Shown here one piece after another: positions 45,324-52,986 of a stretch of 64,000 bases of DNA. Positions within the stretch are counted from its first letter, which is position 1. Each line of letters starts with the position of its first letter. The notes under the pieces are model-generated. The model had not been told where the DNA came from, did not search any database, and saw only the letters and a list, made by a program, of their open reading frames with translations. The translations under genes and the position numbers were made by a program. Origin of the DNA: Sphingomonas aliaeris. Lineage in GTDB: Bacteria; Pseudomonadota; Alphaproteobacteria; Sphingomonadales; Sphingomonadaceae. The stretch spans positions 3,102,501 to 3,166,500 of the forward strand of contig NZ_CP061035.1 in NCBI RefSeq assembly GCF_016743815.1, given 5' to 3'.

Positions 45324-46016
45324 TTATTGACCACGCATCGCCACCGCCTGAAGCGCGACGTCCTCGACCCGGAACATGGCCGATCCCAGGACATCCGGCC
45401 CTGCATTGGCGAGATTGATCGAGACCGACGTCTGCGTATCGATTTGACGATCGCTGCCCGAATTCGCGATCGCCGACCCGAATGCGTCGCCCGCAATGTG
45501 CGTGATGCTGAGATCGGCACCACGCAGTTCGATCGTCCGGACGCCGCCATGCGCGCCCTCCGTCACCAGCCCGGCATCCGTCGTCGCGCCCGATGCGACC
45601 TGCGCGAGCCCGGCGGGCAATGCGCCCGACGTGCCGGAATCACCCGATGCGACGGTCAGCGTCGGCGTATAGCCCGGCCGGACTTCCAGCATGTTGCGAT
45701 TGTCGTAAGTGACCGTGGGCGCGGAACCGCCGGTCGCCGTCGCACCCTGCGCCGCGCCGGACGAGACGGTTTCACCCTGCCGCGGCGCGTAGATCGTCAG
45801 ATTGGGGGCGCCACGATCGACCTCGAACACGGTGCGCAATACGATCGCGCCGTTGATCGCACTCTGCGTCTGCACCGTCATCGCGACGTCGATCCCGCTC
45901 GGCAAGCGGAAGCCGCCGCGCTGTTCGGCGAGCATCTCGTCCGACAGGACCGGCGCATCGAATGGCGCTGCCTGCGGTACCGCTTGCAGGCTCAGCAGGA
46001 GCAAGGCGAAGGTCAT
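45324..46016 (-). CDS. Secreted GG-motif protein of the amyloid cluster (FapE-like position)
   Basis: 230 residues, ATGA-coupled to the C39-like gene. A short signal peptide (MTFALLLLSLQAVPQA) is followed by VLSDEMLAEQRGGFRLPSG, which looks like a double-glycine leader segment (LSDExLAxxRGG). The mature part is beta-rich with Gly/Ser/Thr stretches (GETVSSGAAQGATATGG) and ends with SVSINLANAGPDVLGSAMFR. The position before the barrel gene matches fapE in Pseudomonas. The GG motif next to a C39-type peptidase suggests processing after Gly-Gly, or recognition by it. I do not recognise a named family. Confidence 0.65.
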   Translation of the reverse strand: MTFALLLLSLQAVPQAAPFDAPVLSDEMLAEQRGGFRLPSGIDVAMTVQTQSAINGAIVLRTVFEVDRGAPNLTIYAPRQGETVSSGAAQGATATGGSAPTVTYDNRNMLEVRPGYTPTLTVASGDSGTSGALPAGLAQVASGATTDAGLVTEGAHGGVRTIELRGADLSITHIAGDAFGSAIANSGSDRQIDTQTSVSINLANAGPDVLGSAMFRVEDVALQAVAMRGQ

Positions 46017-46714
46017 GAGATATCCCCGTAAAACGGTGCGGTCAGCGACAGCGCCTGCAGGCTCAGCGGATCGGAAAAGCGCCCGCCGATCGGTGACCGG
46101 GTCAAGGACTGCCACTGCGCCGGCTGATTGAAGTTCGATTTCGCGCGCGCCTGATCGGCGGACAGCACGAAGTAGATGCCGTTCCACACCGACGCGAACT
46201 GCGCGACCGGCATGACGGATACGCCGCTGGAGGGATCGCCGATCAGCACCTCTCCGTTGCTGATCCCCTTCACCACGACGAAGTGGCGGTAATTGCGCAC
46301 GGCGATCAGCGCGATGCCCGGAACGCCGGTCTGCGCGACCTTTTCCAGCGACACCTTGTAGCCGTCCGCTGCCAAACCGCGGCTGGCGAGCCAGCGTTTC
46401 ATGTCGAGCAGCGAGAAGCCGACGCGCCGGATCTGTTGCTGGTCGCCACGCGCCCACATGCCGCGAAAGGCGACCTCCTCGCGGACGTCGAAGCCGTAAT
46501 GGTAGCGCAGCAGGGTGGCGAGCGCCGCCGAGCCGCAGCTGAAATCGTATCGTTGCCGGACCACGCCGGCATAGCGCCGTTCGACGACGCTGGAGACGGG
46601 CAGGCGATAGTCGCCGACCGGGCCGACGCTGGCGACGAAATGCGTGCGATCGGAAACATCCGCGCCGCACGCTGCAAGAAGGATCGAAAAAGACAGGGCG
46701 ACGGCGGATTTCAC
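46013..46714 (-). CDS. C39-like cysteine peptidase, lipoprotein (FapD-like)
   Basis: 233 residues from a GTG overlapping the upstream stop. FSILLAACGADVS is a lipobox, so it should be a periplasmic lipoprotein. The papain-like peptidase core has RQRYDFSCGSAALATLL with the catalytic Cys, YRHFVVVKG with the His, and VLIGDPSSG with the Asp. C39 enzymes cut leader peptides after double Gly; here the domain stands alone, without ABC transporter parts, as in FapD of the Pseudomonas amyloid system. It is the obvious processing or quality-control factor for the neighbouring secreted proteins. Confidence 0.8.
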   Translation of the reverse strand: MKSAVALSFSILLAACGADVSDRTHFVASVGPVGDYRLPVSSVVERRYAGVVRQRYDFSCGSAALATLLRYHYGFDVREEVAFRGMWARGDQQQIRRVGFSLLDMKRWLASRGLAADGYKVSLEKVAQTGVPGIALIAVRNYRHFVVVKGISNGEVLIGDPSSGVSVMPVAQFASVWNGIYFVLSADQARAKSNFNQPAQWQSLTRSPIGGRFSDPLSLQALSLTAPFYGDIS

Positions 46715-47109
46715 GGAATCGGCTGGATCGCGATGTTGACGTTCATCGCGGCGTTGATCGCGACGTTGTTGCCGGTGTTGACGTTCAGGATCGAGAGGCC
46801 GGACAGGTTCTGGAACGCATTGTCGGAGATGCTGGCATCGCCGGTGCGGACATTGTCCCCGACGCTGTTCTGCGAAACGCCGGCGACCTGGGTCGCGGTC
46901 GCTGCTTGTTGCGTATCCTCGCGACCGGCGGCTGCGCCGAGCGTACTGTCATCGAGCGGCGCGGACGCGAACGGCGTGGCCGCAAGAGGGGGCGGCGCAA
47001 GAGAGGTAGCCGGGTCCGTTTGCACGACCTGGCCAAAGGCCGTCAGCGGGAACGCGGCAGCGATCAGGCCGGACAGCAGGGGGAGCGCGGGACGAGGAAC
47101 ACGGAACAT
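46711..47109 (-). CDS. Small secreted companion protein with amyloid-like C-terminal motif (FapB-like)
   Basis: 132 residues; ATG at 47109 has TGAGG upstream and gives signal peptide PALPLLSGLIAAAFPLTAFG. A proline-rich linker is followed by PLDDSTLGAAAGRED, which resembles the LSDEMLAEQRGG segment of the neighbouring protein. The C-terminal third, AFQNLSGLSILNVNTGNN then INAAMNVNIAI, closely parallels the C-terminus of the large repeat protein encoded upstream (SFQNFAGMQALNQNTGAG then NASVSVAA). Shared ends between a small and a large secreted protein are what a nucleator/major-subunit pair would show. A terminator hairpin separates it from the large gene. Confidence 0.65.
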   Translation of the reverse strand: MFRVPRPALPLLSGLIAAAFPLTAFGQVVQTDPATSLAPPPLAATPFASAPLDDSTLGAAAGREDTQQAATATQVAGVSQNSVGDNVRTGDASISDNAFQNLSGLSILNVNTGNNVAINAAMNVNIAIQPIP

Positions 47110-47137
47110 CTCGAACCTCATTGAAACAGGGAAAAAA

Positions 47138-47172
47138 GGGCCGGTGGCGGGACTTGGGGGACGCCACCGGCC
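47138..47172 (-). terminator. Intrinsic terminator/attenuator after the large amyloid-like gene
   Basis: Read on the minus strand, GGCCGGTGGCG and CGCCACCGGCC form an 11-pair stem with a loop of about 12 bases, followed by CCTTTTTTCC. It lies between the large repeat gene and the small companion gene. Partial read-through would give far more of the major protein than of the assembly proteins. Confidence 0.8.
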
Positions 47173-47186
47173 AGGAGGGGGTGCTC

Positions 47187-48929
47187 TTAGAAGTTCAGGT
47201 CTCCGGTCGAAGCCGCCACGCTGACGCTGGCGTTCTGCGACGCACCGGCACCGGTGTTCTGGTTGAGCGCCTGCATGCCGGCGAAGTTCTGGAACGAACT
47301 GCCGCCGTTGGTCAGGCTGTTGTCCGTGGTGGTGCCGTTGCCGTCCGACCCGTTGAACGTGACGCTGACGCCGGTTACATAGCTGGACAGCGTGGAGCTG
47401 GCGACGATCGCGCCGTCGCCGAAGACGCTGTTCGAACGAGCAGCGCCGGTCGCCGTCGAGTTGTCCGTTACCGACCGGTCGGACGTGTCGTTATAGCTGT
47501 CGCGGACACGAACCGAGTCGTCGGACGAGCTGTCGCTATTGTAGCTGCCGTTCGCCGAGCGATCCGAATTGTCGTTGTTGCTGTTGGCGACACTGGTCGA
47601 GTTGTCGCTATTGTCGCTGTTATCGGACTGGTCGCGATTGTCGGATTGATCGCGATTGTCCGAATTGTCGTTGTAGCTGCCGCTGATCGAATTGTCGGAG
47701 CTGTCGCTGGTCGAGTTATCGGAGCTGTCGTTATAGCTGCCGTTGGTCGAGCTGTTGCGGCTGTCCGTCGCCGAACCGCCGTTGTTCGCCGCGACCTGCG
47801 CACCGGTGGCGCTGCTATTGTCCGAACTGTCGTTGAAGCTGCCGTTGGTGGAGCTGTCCGACGTGTTGCCGGTGTCCGCGACGCTGATGTCACCGACCGC
47901 CGTACCGCCATTGTTGGCAGCGGACGTGCCCGACGATGCCGACGTATTGGTCGAATTGTCGGTGTTGCCGGTGTCCGCGACGCTGATGTCGCCGACCGCG
48001 GTGCCGCCATTGTTGGCAGCAGAGTTGCCGGCCGATGCGGACGTGTTGGTCGAATTGTCGGTGTTCGTCGTGGTCGACGTGGCGGTGTTGCCCGTGTCTG
48101 CCACGCTGATATCGCCGATCGCCGTGCCGCCGTTCGCAGCCGACGTGCCGGCCGACGTATCGGTCGAATTGTCCGTGCTGGTGTTGGTCGACGTGTTGCC
48201 GGTATCGGCCACGCTGATGTCACCGATCGCGGTGCCGCCATTCGCTGCCGAGGTGCCGGCCGACGTGTCGGTCGAATTGTCGGTGCTGGTGTTGGTCGTC
48301 GTGGCGGTATTGCCGGTATCCGCGACGCTGATGTCGCCGACTGCGGTGCCGCCGTTATTCGCACCCGACGTCCCACCCGATGCCGCGGCGTCGTTGGAAT
48401 TGTCCGTGTTGGTGTTGGTCGTCGTGGCGGTGTTGCCGCTGTCGCTGGTCGACGTGTTGCCGCCGTTCAGGCTGTCGTTCACGGAATTGTTCGAATTGTC
48501 GGTGTTGGCGGTGTTGCCGCTGTCTGCCGTGGAGGTGTTACCGCCGTTGTTGCTGCCCGAATTGTCGGTGTTGGTGGACGTCGCCGTGTTGCCGCTGTCC
48601 GCCGTCGACGTGTTGCCGCCGTTGAGGCTGCCGTTGGTCGAGTTGTTGGAATTGTCGGTGTTGGCCGTATTGCCACCGTTGTTGCTGCCCGACGAATCGG
48701 TGCTGGTCGTGCTGGTGTTCGAAGTTGCAGTATTGCCGCTGTCGGTCACGCCGATGTCGCCGACATTGTTGCTGCCCGAGCTATCCGTCTGGATCGTCGA
48801 GATATCCGGCGCGCTGTAGACGACAGCGAGCGAGCTGTCCGTGGCGGTCGGGGTCATGTCCTGCGCGACTGCGGGCGCACCGATCATCAGCGCGGCAAAC
48901 GAACAACAGGTGAAGTATTTGGTTTTCAT
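47187..48929 (-). CDS. Large Asn/Ser/Thr/Asp-rich repetitive secreted protein, amyloid candidate (FapC-like)
   Basis: 580 residues; the ATG at 48929 with GAGGAAG upstream gives signal peptide KTKYFTCCSFAALMIGAPAVAQ. Almost the whole mature chain is low-complexity Asn, Ser, Thr, Asp and Gly with hardly any large hydrophobics. Repeats: about four GGNTSTADSGNTA-type units, then five GGTAVGDISVADTGNT units spaced 33-41 residues apart with Thr/Asn/Ser spacers, then NGSYNDSSDNS-like units. The C-terminal domain (about 500-580) has VTGVSVTFNGSDGNG and FQNFAGMQALNQNTGAG. This composition and layout are typical of secreted functional amyloids. The long open frames on the opposite strand are a by-product of the repeats. 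Confidence 0.75.
   Translation of the reverse strand: MKTKYFTCCSFAALMIGAPAVAQDMTPTATDSSLAVVYSAPDISTIQTDSSGSNNVGDIGVTDSGNTATSNTSTTSTDSSGSNNGGNTANTDNSNNSTNGSLNGGNTSTADSGNTATSTNTDNSGSNNGGNTSTADSGNTANTDNSNNSVNDSLNGGNTSTSDSGNTATTTNTNTDNSNDAAASGGTSGANNGGTAVGDISVADTGNTATTTNTSTDNSTDTSAGTSAANGGTAIGDISVADTGNTSTNTSTDNSTDTSAGTSAANGGTAIGDISVADTGNTATSTTTNTDNSTNTSASAGNSAANNGGTAVGDISVADTGNTDNSTNTSASSGTSAANNGGTAVGDISVADTGNTSDSSTNGSFNDSSDNSSATGAQVAANNGGSATDSRNSSTNGSYNDSSDNSTSDSSDNSISGSYNDNSDNRDQSDNRDQSDNSDNSDNSTSVANSNNDNSDRSANGSYNSDSSSDDSVRVRDSYNDTSDRSVTDNSTATGAARSNSVFGDGAIVASSTLSSYVTGVSVTFNGSDGNGTTTDNSLTNGGSSFQNFAGMQALNQNTGAGASQNASVSVAASTGDLNF
47866..48354. repeat. Five imperfect tandem repeats inside the amyloid-like gene
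   Basis: Copies lie near 47866-47910, 47963-48010, 48084-48132, 48193-48240 and 48305-48354; the plus strand reads CGACGCTGATGTC(G/A)CCGA(C/T)CGC in each. They encode GGTA(V/I)GDISVADTGNT. Synonymous differences between copies show that the unit is under protein-level constraint, not a fresh DNA expansion. Confidence 0.85.
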
Positions 48930-49085
48930 GAGTCCAGCTTCCTCTTTCTGATCAACTTCGCCTCGCGCTTCCGTCGGGTCGGACTGACCATCGGGGTGAG
49001 CGGTGCGGCGCCGGGATCGGCACGGGGACTTCATTAATGCTTCGTTAAGAATAGACCGCCCCCGACACGGGCTGAATCGCACCCC

Positions 49086-50264
49086 TCAATTGGGGGTAGC
49101 GGTCGCTTTTCCATCGATGCGGTGCGTGCGGACGGCGCTTTTCAGCAGCAGCCCGACCAGTTCGGCCTGCCGTTTCGTGCCGGTCTTCAGGAATATCTGC
49201 TTGAGGTACGACCGTGCCGTCAGTTCGCGGACGCGCATCGCCTTGGCTGCATCGGACAGGACCATCCCGTCCCCGATCAGGCAGGCGAGTTGGGTCTCGA
49301 CGCGCGACAGGCCGAAGAACTTGCACACCGGTTCGAGCAGCGCGCCCATCGTCCGGCCGGGATCGAAGACGTAGATGATCGCGGCGGCGTCGCAGGCCGG
49401 TTGCGCCACCGTGCGGACCGGCACGATGGTGGCCATCAACGGTCGTCCGCAACTGCGTCGCAGGGCGACGACCGGCGCTGGTGTGGTGTTGGCTTTCGAC
49501 TCGTCGGCGCCCGATGCGAGGACGTGCTGGATCGACGTCTGCAGGCTGAGCGTGTCGGACAGGTGCGACGCGGCGAGCATTCCGCCGAGCCGGCGCAGGC
49601 CGTCATTGCGCGCGATCAGCGCCTCCGCCGTCTCGTTCGCGAAGGTCAGCTGGCCGCTCGCATCGACGAGCAGGACGCCGACGTCGCTGCGATCGATCGC
49701 GGCGGTCAGCGCGCGCAGCTGCGTCGCCGAACGCAGTCGCGAGGCCCAGATGCGGAAGAAGGGCTGCACGAGTGGCAGGAGCCGCGCCGACGCCTCGCTC
49801 GCGCGCTTGCGGGTCGATTGACCAATCCGCTTGAACAAGGTGGTGACGGTGACGACGCCGCCATCCGCCGGGATCGTCGTGGTGAGCAGCCCGTCCGACG
49901 CACTGCCCCCGATCTGGCGCCACTCGGAGCGCGCGTCGAACGTGCGCATTGTGCCCGCGGACGCCGCCATAGACGCCATCTCGCGTTCCGCCTGCGGACC
50001 GGCGCCCGGCGCGACATCGGCGAACAGGTATATCGGATCGCCGCCGCCGGCATGCCAGCCGATCAGCATCCCGTCGCCCTGCAATTCGCGCCCGATCTCA
50101 CGCGCGACGTTGGCCAGCGGGGCGTAACAGTCGTTGTCGAGCGTCGCGACCTGGATCGGGTCCTGAACGGTGACGGACACCACGTCGTCGATGAACCCGG
50201 ATACGTCGCGATCCAGATGTACGAACACGGGTTCTGCTGCACTGTCGATCATGTCGAGCGCCAT
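49086..50264 (-). CDS. LuxR-family regulator with PAS-like domain
   Basis: 392 residues; ATG at 50264 chosen, with a GTG one codon earlier possible. The first about 180 residues are an unrecognised sensor region (DGMLIGWHAGGGDPIYLF). About 190-300 reads like a PAS domain: DRSDVGVLLVDASGQLTFAN. The C-terminal helix-turn-helix (about 318-375) has SRVETQLACLIGDGMVLSDAAKAM and VRELTARSYLKQIFLKTGTK, the LuxR/NarL pattern. No membrane segment. It is directly upstream of the amyloid-like gene on the same strand, with 156 bases between, so it is the natural candidate regulator of that cluster. Confidence 0.87.
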   Translation of the reverse strand: MALDMIDSAAEPVFVHLDRDVSGFIDDVVSVTVQDPIQVATLDNDCYAPLANVAREIGRELQGDGMLIGWHAGGGDPIYLFADVAPGAGPQAEREMASMAASAGTMRTFDARSEWRQIGGSASDGLLTTTIPADGGVVTVTTLFKRIGQSTRKRASEASARLLPLVQPFFRIWASRLRSATQLRALTAAIDRSDVGVLLVDASGQLTFANETAEALIARNDGLRRLGGMLAASHLSDTLSLQTSIQHVLASGADESKANTTPAPVVALRRSCGRPLMATIVPVRTVAQPACDAAAIIYVFDPGRTMGALLEPVCKFFGLSRVETQLACLIGDGMVLSDAAKAMRVRELTARSYLKQIFLKTGTKRQAELVGLLLKSAVRTHRIDGKATATPN

Positions 50265-50719
50265 CACGCCGGATCGTCGAATGCGTTTCTACACAGGCGA
50301 CCGGCCCCCGACGGGCGCGCAGGGATCGCAAAGGCCGGTGAAAGCGACGATTCTACGCCGCTCGGCTGGTGACTGGATCGCAAGACGAAATCCCCTCTTT
50401 CTAGCTCCAGGAACTATCGATTATCGGCCATCGATTTTGCCGAACTAAAGTATTACCTTTCAATTCGGTTCCCTGAGATTTTCGGTAGGTCTTTTGCGAA
50501 CCCTTGCTTGGCAGCAGCCTGCATTACGTCGCCCGATTATAACGAATTTACCATGATTCGCTACTGACCTATGTTGCTACCTGTAGATTTAATTATCAGC
50601 GTGAAACACTAACTTCGATCAGTCGCATCTTTTGGTGTCCGCGTCGCTGCGCTGATCCATTTTAGTTCACCGCCTCATGTCGCCCGCTACGCTGCATCCC
50701 CAGACACAGGCAGGACGAC
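50265..50719. other. 455-base intergenic region, AT-rich centre
   Basis: No gene is supported. The centre (about 50440-50640) is clearly AT-richer than the surroundings and holds runs such as TTTAATTATCAGC, so promoters of the LuxR-type gene (minus) and the cysteine hydrolase (plus) probably lie here. A GGAAC at 50410-50414 is followed after 17 bases by CGAT, a poor EcfG match. Confidence 0.55.
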
Positions 50720-51319
50720 GTGGGCACAGGAATCGACGGACCCGCCCCTGGCGGCACGGCATTGCTGATCATCGACATGATCACCGATCTGGAGTTCGAC
50801 GGGGCGGAGGAAATGCGCGAGGCGGCGCATCATGCCGCGGACCGGATCGCGTGGTTGCGGGGCGAGGCGGATGCAGCGGGCGTGCCCGTGGTCTACGTCA
50901 ACGACAATCGCGGACAATGGCATTCGGAACGGTCGCGCCTGATCGAACATGCGATGCGCGAAGGCGGGAGCGGGCGCGACCTCGTCCGCCGGATCGAACC
51001 CCGCAAGGACGACTTCTTCGTCATCAAGCCGCAATTCTCCGGCTTCTATTCGACCAACCTGCCCGTTCTGCTGCCCAAGCTGAGCGCGACGCGATTGATC
51101 CTGACCGGCGTGTCGGCCGATATCTGCGTATTGTTCACCGCGGCAGATGCGCACATGCGCGAATATGATCTTTGGGTGCCATCGGACACGGTCGCGGGGT
51201 CCGACCGACAGCGCACCCGCTGGGCGCTGGAGATCATGGAGCAAAGCATGCACGCCGAGACGCGCGCCACGACCGACCTGTCGCTGGCCGACTGGATCGC
51301 GCGGTCCGAGCAGCCCTAA
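50720..51319 (+). CDS. Isochorismatase-like cysteine hydrolase
   Basis: 199 residues from a GTG. The catalytic triad of the family is visible: Asp in ALLIIDMITD, Lys in FFVIKPQFSGFY and Cys in LTGVSADICVLFTAADA. The cis-peptide strand precedes the Cys as usual. These enzymes hydrolyse amides or vinyl ethers such as nicotinamide, N-carbamoylsarcosine or isochorismate; which one is not clear. It stands alone, with its own upstream region, before the Mn-catalase gene. Confidence 0.87.
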   Translation: MGTGIDGPAPGGTALLIIDMITDLEFDGAEEMREAAHHAADRIAWLRGEADAAGVPVVYVNDNRGQWHSERSRLIEHAMREGGSGRDLVRRIEPRKDDFFVIKPQFSGFYSTNLPVLLPKLSATRLILTGVSADICVLFTAADAHMREYDLWVPSDTVAGSDRQRTRWALEIMEQSMHAETRATTDLSLADWIARSEQP

Positions 51320-51447
51320 ACCAGGTTAGAACTTAACCTAAGTCACTGGGAAATTTGCCAATTCTGTAATTTCATCAACAACCTAAGCACCGGTCGTTCG
51401 TTGAGCGCGGCATGGGTGGCTGATCGCCCGTCAGCGAAAGGACGACG

Positions 51448-52301
51448 ATGTATTATCATGACAAGCGGCTGCAATATCCCGTCACGGTCGATAAGCCGAA
51501 CCCGCAATTCGCGCGCATGTTGCAGCAGGCGATCGGCGGCGTCGAAGGCGAAATCCGCGTCTGCATGCAGTATTTCTTCCAGGCATGGGGCAACCGCGCG
51601 CCGACGACCAAGTATCGCGACATGCTGTTGCATACTGCGACCGAGGAGATCGGCCATATCGAGATGCTCGCGACGGCGGTGGCGCTGAACCTGGAAAAGG
51701 CGCCCGCATCCCTGCAGGAAGATGGCGCGGCGGACGGGATCGTCGGTGCCGTGATGGGTGGCGGCAACGCCAAGCACGCGATCGAAGGGATGATCCACAA
51801 GAACCTGCTGTCCAGCGGGTTGGCTGCGATGCCGATGGATTCGGACGGCGTGCCGTTCAACATGAGCCATATCTACGCCAGCGGGAACGTGGCGGCGGAC
51901 ATGTATTGCAACGTGGCCGCCGAAAGCACCGGCCGCGTGCTCGCCGTGCGTCTGTTCAACGCGGCGGAGGATGACGGTATGAAGAAGATGCTGCATTACA
52001 TGATCGCGCGCGACACGATGCACCAGCAGCAATGGCTGGCCGTGATCGAGGAACTGGGCGCGGAGGCGGGCAATCTGCCGATTCGAATTCCTTCCCGCAA
52101 TCGATGGAAGACCAGGACAACAATCACAATTTCTACGCCACGTCGGTGGACGGTTCGGTGCCCGAAGGACGCTGGACGAGCGGTCCGTCGCTGGACGGTC
52201 GCGGAGAGTTCACGATCTTCGCCAATCGTCCGCTGGGCGAGGAACCGGTACTCGGCCCGGCACGGCCCTACAGCGGCGCGCAGGACCAGCAGATCGCCTG
52301 A
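51448..52301 (+). pseudogene. Manganese catalase, single-base frameshift near the C-terminus
   Basis: ATG with AAAGGACG upstream. The di-manganese four-helix bundle is intact: GGVEGEIRVCMQYFFQAWG, TATEEIGHIEMLATAVALN, VAAESTGRVLAVRLFN and MIARDTMHQQQWLAVIEELG hold the Glu and His ligands. After AEAGNLPI the frame is lost at about 52084 (one base missing in GATTCGAATTCC); the other frame continues normally with PNSFPQSMEDQDNNHNFYAT-type sequence to GAQDQQIA. Restored length is 284 residues. The enzyme breaks down hydrogen peroxide. The lost tail is normally conserved, so either an assembly error or a recent mutation is present. Confidence 0.88.
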
Positions 52302-52365
52302 CACGTATCGCTACCGGCGGGCCTGCCGCCGGTAGCCCTTCCCTATCGACGACGGAGAATGAGAC

Positions 52366-52914
52366 ATGATGAAACTGTTCCCCCTGTCACTAACACTGGC
52401 CTTTGCCGCAGCCGTTCCGGCGGGCGCGCAGACCCCGCCCCCACCCCCGCCGGCCGAAGCCAAGGCGCAGGCCATGCCGTACGTAATGGCCGCCGGGCGA
52501 AGCGACCTGTACGAGATCAATTCGAGCCAGATCGCGTTACAGAAGTCGCAGGATCCCGCGATCCGCAAATATGCGGACATGTTGATCAAGCATCACCAGA
52601 AAACGACCGCCGCGACGCTGGCGGCGGCGCAGAAGGCGAACCTGTCGCCGGCGCCGCCCGCGCTAGACCCGGGTGCCACGGCATCGATCACCGAGTTGCA
52701 GAACGCATCCGCCGCCGACTTCGATCGCCTGTATCTGGCGCAGCAGGTGCCGGCGCACCAGGCCGCGTTGGACCTGCACCAGAGCTACGGCGCGAACGGC
52801 GATCAGGCAGCACTGCGCGCCTCTGCCAAGAAGGCGGTTTCGATCGTGCGCCGCCACCTCACCGATGCCGAGCGGATGCAATCCGGATCGCACGCCGCGC
52901 ATCGCGGAATGTAA
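52366..52914 (+). CDS. DUF4142 domain secreted protein
   Basis: 182 residues. Signal peptide KLFPLSLTLAFAAAVPAGAQ followed by a Pro run, then a ferritin-like helical DUF4142 domain: YVMAAGRSDLYEINSSQIAL, IRKYADMLIKHHQKTTAATL and YLAQQVPAHQAALDLHQSYG. The HH and H pairs are typical of this family, whose function is unknown but which is often stress-linked. It follows the Mn-catalase gene by 64 bases, so both may be expressed together. Confidence 0.88.
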   Translation: MMKLFPLSLTLAFAAAVPAGAQTPPPPPPAEAKAQAMPYVMAAGRSDLYEINSSQIALQKSQDPAIRKYADMLIKHHQKTTAATLAAAQKANLSPAPPALDPGATASITELQNASAADFDRLYLAQQVPAHQAALDLHQSYGANGDQAALRASAKKAVSIVRRHLTDAERMQSGSHAAHRGM

Positions 52915-52986
52915 GTCGCCGTTCGGCGTTTACGGGCCGTCCATCCGGGCGGCCCGAATTCCTGTGGCGGAGGGCGAAAGCGCACG

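Noticed and set aside
47866..48354. Regular spaced repeats that could suggest a CRISPR array
   Set aside because: The repeats are in frame, vary at third positions and encode the amyloid-like protein; spacers are low-complexity coding DNA, and no cas genes are near.
47121..49037. Very long open frames on the plus strand opposite the repeat-rich gene (638 and 358 residues)
   Set aside because: They mirror the repeats of the minus-strand gene, are Val/Arg or Leu/Ser/Val-biased, and lack a sensible start, ribosome site or signal. The minus-strand gene has a signal peptide and family-like ends.
50410..50435. GGAAC followed after 17 bases by CGAT upstream of the cysteine hydrolase
   Set aside because: The -10 part does not fit CGTT well and it is nearly 300 bases from the start.
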